This document shows positions 34,901 through 46,900 of a stretch of DNA of 64,000 bases, piece by piece. Made by a program: the position numbers and the translations under genes. Location of the stretch: the NCBI GenBank assembly GCA_950097015.1, contig CATNEN010000039.1, positions 9,347,501 through 9,411,500 of the forward strand, in the 5' to 3' direction. Positions within the stretch are counted from its first letter, which is position 1, and the number at the start of each line of letters is the position of its first letter. The stretch is from Macrostomum hystrix. Lineage: Eukaryota > Platyhelminthes > Macrostomidae. Under the pieces are notes generated by a model, which was given only the letters and a program-made list of their open reading frames with translations, was not told the origin of the DNA and did not search any database.

Positions 34901-37900
34901 AGAAAGAGAACAATGTCTTTTTGATGTGGATCAATAATTTTAAACCAAGCCAAACTAAACCGGGCAAATCACACAACAATTAGACGACAACACCGTTTGA
35001 GAGGTAAAAACATCAATACTAATCGTAGACAGAATGCGCAGGCTGCGAGTTACCATGCAGGGAGGCGGTGTTGCCAACGCTGCAAATTCCGCTGGACTCT
35101 GAGCTGGACACTGGGCTCAATGGCGACTGCCTACTGGCCCAGCCTGCGCGTGATTGATGGCGTTGGTGATTGTTGCTAGGCAACTGGACTGAATTGTTTA
35201 ATAACAAAATCTAGCTAGCTAGTAACTAGCTGTGCTCAGTGTTCAGGTAGTGATTCTACAAGCATACACGTATTTTTTAGACTCATGCAATTGTGCATAG
35301 CTAAAGAATAAAGTTGACCGAATTGTTTCCTGTTAAGAAAAAATTCTATCAGAACTATGTTCAACTGCAAAACACTGACGAAATTCTGTGTTTTCTATTC
35401 GTGATAATGACGCAAATCTAAGTATCTCAGAATCTGAAATGTTCTGTAGACTCTACCTGAGGATCTGGTAGGGTAGTAGACTCTACCTGAGAATCTGGTA
35501 GGGTAGTAGAGTCTACCTGAAAATCTGGTAGGGTAGTAGACTCTACCTGAGGATCTGGTAGGGTAGTAGAGTCTACCTGAAAATCTGGTAGGGTAGTAGA
35601 CTCTACCTGAGGATCTGGTAGGGTAGTAGACTCTACTTAAGGTTTTGTAGGTAGTAGACTCTACCTGAGAATCTGGTAGGGTAGTAGACTCTACCTGAGG
35701 ATCTGGTAGGTAGTAGACTCTAACTGAGAATCTGGTAGGGTAGTAGACTCTACTTAAGGTTTTGTAGGTAGTAGACTCTACCTGAGGATCTGGTAGGTAG
35801 GTAGTAGACTCTACCTGAGGATCTGGTAGGTAGGTAGCAGACTCTACCTGAGGATCTGGTAGGTAGGTAGTAGACTCTACCTGAGGATCTGGTAGGGTAG
35901 AAGACTCTACTTAAGGTTTTGTAGGTAGTAGACTCTACCTGAGGATCTGGTAGGGTAGTAGACTCTACCTGAGGATCTGGTAGGTAGGTAGTAGACTCTA
36001 CCTGAGAATCTGGTAGGGTGATAAGACTTTAGATAGGAGATAAGACTTTACCTGGGGATCAGGTAGGTTTGTAGACTACCTGAGGATCTGAGAAGTAGAC
36101 TCAGCCATGATCTTTTAAGATGGCATCTACAGCCGATGCGACCTGGGCCGCGGCAGATCCGGCACTAAAAGCTTGAGTCAACTAATTCAACTTACGCGAT
36201 CTCTTATGCGTGGGACTAGACGGGCTGACGATCGCGGCGGCGCCAGACCCGCTGCCGTGCAGAGCGGCGTCGTAGGCGAGGCCGGCGACCATCAGGCGGT
36301 CCATGGCCGGCTGGAAATCCTCAAACTGGCCAGTCAGGACGCCGGCAGAGTGTCGCTGAGCTGTCAGCTCATCGTCGTCAAGGGCCACAGGTGGCAGGGC
36401 GCGCAGGCGAGCCTCGAGGCGGCCCAGCCAGTCGAGCGCCTCACGCCTGGCTCGGTCGTACTCTTCGGCGCGCGACCGCCGCAGCCGCAGTTCTTCGCCG
36501 CGAGAATCTAGGCGAGAATTGAACTCAGTCCACAGCCTCTCCACCTGCATCATTGAGAGGACGTTTTTATTTGATAGTAACGTGTGCAGGAAAGGTACCG
36601 AACAAGGTGGAAACTGTGTACTTAAAAGCGTCTCTAACGACTCAAAAGGGTCTCTAACGACTCAAACCGGTCTCTAACGACTCAAAGGCATTTCCAACGA
36701 CTGAAACGCGTTTCCAACGACTCAAACGCGTCTCTAACGACTCAAACGTATATCTAATGAATTAAACAACATCACTTTAACTTCGCACGAGATGCGTTTT
36801 AAAACTAAAAGCAGGTTTAACACTACTAAGCAATATATTTTTCTGGCTTTGTTTGAATCGCCTCGTTCTTTTTACTTTTCAAAAGCCTTAAAGTAATCTA
36901 CTCTCGTATATGACTTTACACGCGGCTAAAGTTTCTATCGCACTAGTTTTTTCAGAATTCAGTCAGGGCCTCACCTCCTGCCACGTTTCCCTAACGAATT
37001 CGCCGGTAACTCCACCGGCTGTTGCCGCTTCACTGTCGGGCGCCTCGTTGGAATCAGAGGCGGCAGCGGCTCCTTCAGCGTCAACGGCAGTGGCCATTCT
37101 CAGCAGCTCCCTGGCCAGACTACGCACCGTGGAAAGTCCGCCCTCCGCCAGCTCGTCGCGCTGTCTGTCCAAGGTGTCCAGGCGTTCCAACCAGGCGGCG
37201 TCGGTGGCCGCAGCCGCCGCGGCAGCCGTTGGCAATGGAGCCGTCAGCAGCGGCACTTGCTGAGCCAGCCAGGCTCTCGTTGGCCTAGCCGATGCCAGAA
37301 ACGCCGCCAGACTATCTCGTGCCGCGTCGACCGCCTCGCGTCTGGCCGCCAAGCGTCGCTCCACTTCGTCGAATCGTCGTCGACAATTCACCGCTCGCTC
37401 GCGCAGCTGGCCGGTGGCTGAAGCCGAGGCTGGCGAAGCGGCCGCCTCCGCCTCAGCCAGGCCGTCTTCGGCTGCCTGCAGCGACGCTTGACGGCACTGC
37501 AGCTCGGCTTCCAGCACCTTGACCTGTTGAGCCTGCTCGTCCAGCAGTTCAGGGCGTAGGCCGACAGGTCGCATTGTATCGAGCTGACGCAGGGCCAGCG
37601 CTAGCCACTGCTGCAGGCCGGCGATGGCCTCCTGCAGGCCGGAGCAGTGCAGCAGCTGGCGTTGAAGGCTGGCGCCAAGGTCTGCGCACTCCTGCTTCAG
37701 TCGATCCTGCCTATTGAGCAGTCCGTTCACCTGGTCCTCGGCCTCGGTGGCTGCGACTGGTGGTCGACTGTGACCCTAGAATGTACAAATGTATGGAATG
37801 TATCATGCAGATGTTTCATGTACTTTGATGACAATATGACAAAACCAGAGAACTCAATAACTCAATACGAGGGGGTCAGTGGAAGAGCTGTTAACAAGTT

Positions 37901-40900
37901 AGCCTCTCGCACCAAGTTCGATTCCTCGGGTAGGCCACATTTATTTGGGGCGCAGAGAAGGCATTGGGTGTTTGTCGTGCAGTTTACGCCCTTGAGGGCC
38001 AACCTCCAAGGCACAGTCAAGTTTACACAGCCTGATGATGAGAAAGTCAGGGCAGATGTACATAAAACTATTCTTATGACGCAATACAAACCCCAGAGTC
38101 GGCATCCTCAGCCAAGGCGTCCGTCAACGACTCCGCCGCCTGGCGCAGACGTTCTACCAGGCCGTCCAATGAGAACAGGTCGGCGCTGAAACTGCGCACC
38201 CGCTGGGCTAGGGCGGCCAGCTCCGGCTCGCTTATTGGCCTCTGCTCAGCAAGCTTAGCCAGCTGAGACTCTAGAGAGGCCAGCTGGGATTCGGCTTGGC
38301 GCCTGAGGGTGAGGAATTCTCTCGCCAGCTCGGCGGCTGCTAGCCGAGCGCGGAGCAGCTCGCGGCATAGGTCCGTTAGGGCCGATTGGCGCTCCTGAAC
38401 CGATCGGACTGCCAGCCTGACGGCGGCCTCAGATTCGTGCGCAGTGCCAACAAAGCCAGCCGGCGATGGGTCTGACGGATCTGCCGCAGTCGATACGAAG
38501 GCTTCCTGCGCGGATTCCAGCGCTCTGGCGCAGTTGATCAGGCGCTGGCCGGCGCCGGCTAGGGCTTTCATCTCGGCCTGGCGTGCCAGCAGTTCCGCTT
38601 CGCAGGCTTTTAGACCGTCGATGATGTCGCTAATAGCGGCAGGCTCGGTTTCAGAGTCTGGATCAGCTGGGGGCCACACGGCGTCAGCCAATTCAGAGAG
38701 GCGTCGGTCGATTGCCTCCTGCCAGGATTGGGCGCTCTGCTGCCGGTCCGTCTGGGTTGGTTTGTGGTGTTGACAACGTTGCGTGGATCATCTCTTCTCT
38801 CCGCATTTTGTCTCACCCCATGCCTTATCTACCGACATCTTGCATCACCCCATGCCTTATCTACCGACATCTTGTCTCACCCCATGCCTTATCTACCGAC
38901 ATCTTGCATCACCCCATGCCTTATCTACCGACATCTTGTCTCACCCCATGCCTTATCTACCGACATCTTGCATCACCCCATGCCTTATCTACCGACATCT
39001 TGCATTACCCCATGCCTTATCTACCGACATCTTGCATTACCCCATGCCTTATCTACCGACATCTTGCATCACCCCATGCCTTATCTACCGACATCTTGTC
39101 TCACCCCATGCCTTATCTACCGACATCTTGCATCACCCCATGCCTTATCTACCGACATCTTGCATCACCCCATGCCTTATCTACCGACATCTTGCATCAC
39201 CCCATGCCTTATCTACAGACATCTCGTCTCTTCTGCACACATCTACCATCCCTCAAATACTACTGACCAACAGCTGCAGGGCGCACCTGATTCTCCAAAG
39301 CGTCCTGCAGAGCAGTGAGAAGTCGCAGTCGGGCGTCAGCTTCGCGTCGAAGCTGCTCCATCAGCGCCCGGCTCGTCGAAGCCGCGGTTATCAGCCTCTG
39401 CCGCTGCTCCTCGGGGACGGCATCGGAGTATTTGTGCAGAAGGCTCTCAGTCTGATAGCAGAGCGTCAACAGAGGCTGCTGGCGCGACAACAGATCGTTG
39501 TTGATGTCCTATTGAAAGAAAATCAAACCATTATTCAATTAAACAATCTTATTATCTTACCATGAGTAGGATTTCAGGACTGCGTCAAACAGATCTACCT
39601 GATGCTCATCCAACATCCGGGCCACTGATTTCTCGTTCAGTTCAGCCGATGGGAAAGCCAATAAGCGAGCTCGGAGAGTGCGCAACTTCGCGAGTTCTCG
39701 ATCCAAATCAGCCAGCAGATCCTCAGAATACTTCTTAGCGTCAACCTATATTTCAGTGGAATAGACGCAAGCGTAAATAAAACAGATCATTATGTACCTC
39801 TGTCCGACGCATTGCAGAAAGCGCGGCAGTTTAATTTTAAAGAAAGCTTTTAATTCTTTGCCTTGCTGAAGCGGAAGACACAGCAAACTACTATCAATGG
39901 GATAAACTACTCATTAGACAGACAAGGCTGACAACAATCATAGCGACCAAAAAGACAAATTTGCGTCCGGTTATGAAAAAACGATAATGGATTTGCAAGG
40001 CCACATGGATAATCTGTTTTCCAATGGGCAATGTATTTATGCTACAAAAACCGTTTTCAAAGTCACAATAAAATAACTATGAGCAATGCATCAGCGGCTC
40101 ATAGTGGGGATCGAACCATGGCAGGGCAGACTAGGACCACTTTCAGGTTTGCTTCACTAGTCTGTCAGTCGAAGTCGGCTCGAATTCAAGCCAGCTAATT
40201 GGAATGGCTATTAAGTACACACTGAGACAATTGTGAGGAAATGGCGCCGTGGTCAAATAGCTCTACAAGCAGTAGCTATCGCTTACACTACAAAAAAATC
40301 ACCACATAAAAGTAAAGATAAACAAAAGAGACTATCGAGCACAGTTACACACAACAAAAAGCAATATAATACTACAAGACTACAGAACTAACTAAAAGTG
40401 TATCCAAAAGAAGCCAATCAAAGACAGCCGTCAAAGCAAAGCAAATCAGAATGCGAAATTGAAAAAATGAAAATCAGTTTCCAGAAAAACCACAAAACGG
40501 TTTTACGATTTTTAGTCGTAAAAACGAGCTTAAATCTGAAATTAAAACTATTCAATCAAGGCTTACCGGACTGTCCAGTGTAACACACTGTAGCCAATCA
40601 GAGAACGATCGCTCAACAAATTGACCAAAACAGGGAAGAACAGCAGAACTCGAAGTGACGGGAGTGTTAGAGGAGGGAATTGAGTAAGAATTAGCTGAAA
40701 ACGATGACTGAGGACCCGATGAAAAGCTCACAAAAGTGTCACCATCTGTACCTCCTGAAGAGTTAAAGTTGTGGATCGCAACACCCTGCCTAGAATCAAC
40801 TAAGGCAACACTAAGCTCAGATGGACGAGCGATTGTCCGAAAACCATGATCTAAATACCAGTCTTCACTTGTCTGCAGCTGAACAGCCAACACGCGAGTC

Positions 40901-43900
40901 TCCGAGTCGACAACCACAGTCGACTCGTCAGCTTCTTTGGGCTGCTCGACCGGCGACTCAATCGTCTTTGCAGGGCTTTCAAGCTGCTCATCCTGCGTTG
41001 ACGGCTCCGACACTGACTCGACCTTTGACTCACGAGATTTCTCATCAACGCTCTCTGAGACTGCCGACTCTTGAATCTTGCTGACCTCATCATCAACACG
41101 ATGCTGTTCTTTCGTTGGCTTCTTGACTTCACGAGCTTCGTCTGACAGCAGCTCGATGTCTTTGCCTTCCGGCTTCAGCTGCTCAGTTCTCTGCTCAGAT
41201 GGTCGCGATTCCACAGCTCCCGTCTCGGATGCAGAAATCGCTTGCTCCTTTGCGACAGAGCTTGGTTCCTCATGGCTTGGAGTCTGCAGCTGATCAGCCA
41301 ACACTCGAGTCTCCGAGTCGACAACCACAGTCGACTCGTCAGCTTCTTTGGGCTGCTCGACCGGTGTCTCAGTCGTTCTTGCATGGCTTCCAAGCTGCTC
41401 ATCCTGCGTTGACGGCTCCGACACTGACTCGACCTTTGACGCACGAGATTTCTCATCAACGCTCTCTGAGACTGCCGACTCTTGAATCTTGCTGACCTCA
41501 TCATCAGCACGATGCTGTTCCTCCGTTGGCTTCTTGACTTCACGAGCTTCGTCTGACAGCAGCTCGATGTCTTTGCCTTCCGGCTTCAGCTGCTCAGTTC
41601 TCTGCTCAGATGGTCGCGATTCCACAGCTCGCGTCTCGGATGCAGAAATCGCTTGCTCCTTTGCGACAGAGCTTGGTTCCTCATGGCTTGGAGTCTGCAG
41701 CTGAACAGCCAACACGCGAGTCTCCGAGTCGACAACCACAGTCGACTCGTCAGATTCTTTGGCCTGCTCGACCGGTGCCTCAGTCGTTCTTGCAGGGCTT
41801 CCAAGCTGCTCATCCTGCGTTGACGGCTCCGACACTGACTCGACCTTTGACGCACGAGATTTCTCATCAACGCTCTCTGAGACTGCCGACTCTTGAATCA
41901 TGCTGACCTCGTCTTCAACACGATGCTGGTCCTCCGTTGGCTTCTTGACTTCACGAGCTTCGTCTGACAGCAGCTCGATGTCTTTGCCTTCCGGCTTCAG
42001 CTGCTCAGTTCTCTGCTCAGATGGTAGCGATTCCACAGCTCGCGTCTCGGATGCAGAAATCGCTTGCTCCTTTGCGACAGAGCTTGGTTCCTCATGGCTT
42101 GGAGTCTGCAGCTGAACAGCCAACACGCGAGTCTCCGAGTCGACAACCACAGTCGACTGCTTGTCGTCAGCTTCTTTGGCCTGCTCGACCGGTGCCTCAG
42201 TCGTTCTTGCAGGGCTTCCAAGCTGCTCATCCTGCGTTGACGGCTCCGACACTGACTCGACCTTTGACGCACGAGATTTCTCATCAACGCTCTCTGAGAC
42301 TGCCGACTCTTGAATCTTGCTGACCTCGTCTTCAACACGATGCTGTTCCTCCGTTGCCTTCTTGACTTCACGAGCTTCGTCTGACAGCAGCTCGATGTCT
42401 TTGCCTTCCGGCTTCAGCTGCTCAGTTCTCTGCTCAGATGGTCGCGATTCCACAGCTCCCGTCTCGGATGCAGAAATCGCTTGCTCCTTTGCGACAGAGC
42501 TTGGTTCCTCATGGCTTGGAGTCTGCAGCTGAACAGCCAACACGCGAGTCTCCGAGTCGACAACCACAGTCGACTCGTCAGCTTCTTTGGCCTGCTCGAC
42601 CGGTGCCTCAGTCGTTCTTGCAGGGCTTCCAAGCTGCTCATCCTGCGTTGACGGCTCCGACACTGACTCGACCTTTGACGCACGAGATTTCTCATCAACG
42701 CTCTCTGAGACTGCCGACTCTTGAATCTTGCTGACCTCGTCTTCAACACGATGCTGGTCCTCCGTTGGCTTCTTGACTTCACGAGCTTCGTCTGACAGCA
42801 GCTCGATGTCTTTGCCTTCCGGCTTCAGCTGCTCAGTTCTCTGCTCAGATGGTAGCGATTCCACAGCTCGCGTCTCGGATGCAGAAATCGCTTGCTCCTT
42901 TGCGACAGAGCTTGGTTCCTCATGGCTTGGAGTCTGCAGCTGAACAGCCAACACGCGAGTCTCCGAGTCGACAACCACAGTCGACTGCTTGTCGTCAGCT
43001 TCTTTGGCCTGCTCGACCGGTGCCTCAGTCGTTCTTGCAGGGCTTTCAAGCTGCTCATCCTGCGTTGACGGCTCCGACACTGACTCGACCTTTGACGCAC
43101 GAGATTTCTCATCAACGCTCTCTGAGACTGCCGACTCTTGAATCTTGCTGACCTCGTCTTCAGCACGATGCTGTTCCTCCGTTGGCTTCTTGACTTCACG
43201 AGCTTCGTCTGACAGCAGCTCGATGTCTTTGCCTTCCGGCTTCAGCTGCTCAGTTCTCTGCTCAGATGGTCGCGATTCCACAGCTCGCGTCTCGGATGCA
43301 GAAATCGCTTGCTCCTTTGCGACAGAGCTTGGTTCCTCATGGCTTGGAGTCTGCAGCTGAACAGCCAACACGCGAGTCTCCGAGTCGACAACCACAGTCG
43401 ACTCGTCAGATTCTTTGGCCTGCTCGACCGGTGCCTCAGTCGTTCTTGCAGGGCTTCCAAGCTGCTCATCCTGCGTTGACGGCTCCGACACTGACTCGAC
43501 CTTTGACGCACGAGATTTCTCATCAACGCTCTCTGAGACTGCCGACTCTTGAATCTTGCTGACCTCGTCTTCAACACGATGCTGTTCCTCCGTTGGCTTC
43601 TTGACTTCACGAGCTTCGTCTGACAGCAGCTCGATGTCTTTGCCTTCCGGCTTCAGCTGCTCAGTTCTCTGCTCAGATGGTAGCGATTCCACAGCTCGCG
43701 TCTCGGATGCAGAAATCGCTTGCTCCTTTGCGACAGAGCTTGGTTCCTCATGGCTTGGAGTCTGCAGCTGAACAGCCAACACGCGAGTCTCCGAGTCGAC
43801 AACCACAGTCGACTCGTCAGCTTCTTTGGGCCTGCTCGACCGGTGCCTCAGTCGTTCTTGCAGGGCTTCCAAGCTGCTCATCCTGCGCTGACGGCTCCGA

Positions 43901-46900
43901 CACTGACTCGACCTTTGACGCACGAGATTTCTCATCAACGCTCTCTGAGACTGCCGACTCTTGAATCTTGCTGACCTCGTCTTCAACACGATGCTGGTCC
44001 TCCGTTGGCTTCTTGACTTCACGAGCTTCGTCTGACAGCAGCTCGATGTCTTTGCCTTCCGGCTTCAGCTGCTCAGTTCTCTGCTCAGATGGTAGCGATT
44101 CCACAGCTCGCGTCTCGGATGCAGAAATCGCTTGCTCCTTTGCGACAGAGCTTGGTTCCTCATGGCTTGGAGTCTGCAGCTGAACAGCCAACACGCGAGT
44201 CTCCGAGTCGACAACCACAGTCGACTCGTCAGCTTCTTTGGCCTGCTCGACCGGTGCCTCAGTCGTTCTTGCAGGGCTTCCAAGCTGCTCATCCTGCGTT
44301 GACGGCTCCGACACTGACTCGACCTTTGACGCACGAGATTTCTCATCAACGCTCTCTGAGACTGCCGACTCTTGAATCTTGCTGACCTCGTCTTCAGCAC
44401 GATGCTGTTCCTCCGTTGGCTTCCTGACTTCACGAGCTTTGTCTGACAGCAGCTCAATGTCTTTGCCTTCCGGCTTCAGCTGCTCAGTTCTCTGCTCAGA
44501 TGGTCGCGATTCCACAGCTCGCGTCTCGGATGCAGAAATCGCTTGCTCCTTTGCGACAGAGCTTGGTTCCTCATGGCTTGGAGTCTGCAGCTGAACAGCC
44601 AACACGCGAGTCTCCGAGTCGACAACCACAGTCGACTCTTCAGCTTCCTTGGGCTGCTCGACCGGTGCCTCAGTCGTTCTTGCAGGGCTTTCAAGCAGCT
44701 CATCTTGCGTTGACGGCTCCGACAATGACTCGGCCTTTGACGCACGAGATTTCTCATCAACGCTCTCTGAGACTGCCGACTCTTGAATCTTGCTGACCTC
44801 GTCTTCAACACGATGCTGTTCCTCCGTTGGCTTCCTGACTTCACGAGCTTCGTCTGACAGTAGCTCGATGTCTTTGCCTTCTGGCTTCAGCTGCTCAGTT
44901 CTCTGCTCAGATGGTCGCGATTCCACAGCTCGCGTCTCGGATGCAGAAATCGCTTGCTCCTTTGCGACAGAGCTTGGTTCCTCATGGCTTGGAGTCTGCA
45001 GCTGAACAGCCAACACGCGAGTCTCCGAGTCGACAACCACAGTCGACTCGTCAGCTTCTTTGGCCTGCTCGACCGGTGCCTCAGTCGTTCTTGCAGGGCT
45101 TCCAAGCTGCTCATCCTGCGTTGACGGCTCCGACACTGACTCGACCTTTGACGCACGAGATTTCTCATCAACGCTCTCTGAGACTGCCGACTCTTGAATC
45201 TTGCTGACCTCGTCTTCAACACGATGCTGTTCCTCCGTTGGCTTCTTGACTTCACGAGCTTCGTCTGACAGCAGCTCGATGTCTTTGCCTTCCGGCTTCA
45301 GCTGCTCAGTTCTCTGCTCAGATGGTCGCGATTCCACAGCTCGCGTCTCGGATGCAGAAATCGCTTGCTCCTTTGCGACAGAGCTTGGTTCCTCATGGCT
45401 TGGAGTCTGCAGCTGAACAGCCAACACGCGAGTCTCCGAGTCGACAACCACAGTCGACTGCTTGTCGTCAGCTTCTTTGGCCTGCTCGACCGGTGCCTCA
45501 GTCGTTCTTGCAGGGCTTTCAAGCTGCTCATCCTGCGTTGACGGCTCCGACACTGACTCGACCTTTGACGCACGAGATTTCTCATCAACGCTCTCTGAGA
45601 CTGCCGACTCTTGAATCTTGCTGACCTCATCATCAACACGATGCTGGTCCTCCGTTGGCTTCTTGACTTCACGAGCTTCGTCTGACAGCAGCTCGATGTC
45701 TTTGCCTTCTGGCTTTAGCTGCTCAGTTCTCTGCTCAGATGGTCGCGATTCCACAGCTCCCTTCTCGGATGCAGAAATCGCTTGCTCCTTTGCGACAGAG
45801 CTTGGTTCCTCATGGCTTGGAGTCTGCAGCTGATCAGCCAACACTCGAGTCTCCGAGTCGACAACCACAGTCGACTCGTCAGCTTCTTTGGCCTGCTCGA
45901 CCGGTGCCTCAGTCGTTCTTGCAGGGCTTCCAAGCTGCTCATCCTGCGTTGACGGCTCCCACACTGACTCGACCTTTGACGCACGAGATTTCTCATCAAC
46001 GCTCTCTGAGACTGCCGACTCTTGAATCTTGCTGACCTCGTCTTCAACACGATGCTGGTCCTCCGTTGGCTTCTTGACTTCACGAGCTTCGTCTGACAGC
46101 AGCTCGATGTCTTTGCCTTCCGGCTTCAGCTGCTCAGTTCTCTGCTCAGATGGTCGCGATTCCACAGCTCGCGTCTCGGATGCAGAAATCGCTTGCTCCT
46201 TTGCGACAGAGCTTGGTTCCTCATGGCTTGGAGTCTGCAGCTGAACAGCCAACACGCGAGTCTCCGAGTCGACAACCACAGTCGACTCGTCAGCTTCTTT
46301 GGCCTGCTCGACCGGTGCCTCAGTCGTTCTTGCAGGGCTTCCAAGCTGCTCATCCTGCGTTGACGGCTCCGACACTGACTCGACCTTTGACGCACGAGAT
46401 TTCTCATCAACGCTCTCTGAGACTGCCGACTCTTGATTCTTGCTGACCTCGTCTTCAACACGATGCTGTTCCTCCGTTGGCTTCCTGACTTCACGAGCTT
46501 TGTCTGACAGCAGCTCGATGTCTTTGCCTTCCGGCTTCAGCTGCTCAGTTCTCTGCTCAGATGGTCGCGATTCCACAGCTCGCGTCTCGGATGCAGAAAT
46601 CGCTTGCTCCTTTGCGACAGAGCTTGGTTCCTCATGGCTTGGAGTCTGCAGCTGAACAGCCAACACGCGAGTCTCCGAGTCGACAACCACAGTCGACTCT
46701 TCAGCTTCCTTGGGCTGCTCGACCGGTGCCTCAGTCGTTCTTGCAGGGCTTTCAAGCAGCTCATCTTGCGTTGACGGCTCCGACACTGACTCGACCTTTG
46801 ACGCACGAGATTTCTCATCAACGCTCTCTGAGACTGCCGACTCTTGAATCTTGCTGACCTCATCATCAACACGATGCTGGTCCTCCGTTGGCTTCTTGAC

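Noticed and set aside
39555-39598. Alternative donor TCATG|gtaaga for E5
   Set aside because: It would add residues ending in a Trp that interrupt helix B and would break the phase with E6. The CAG|gtagat donor gives a continuous spectrin helix.
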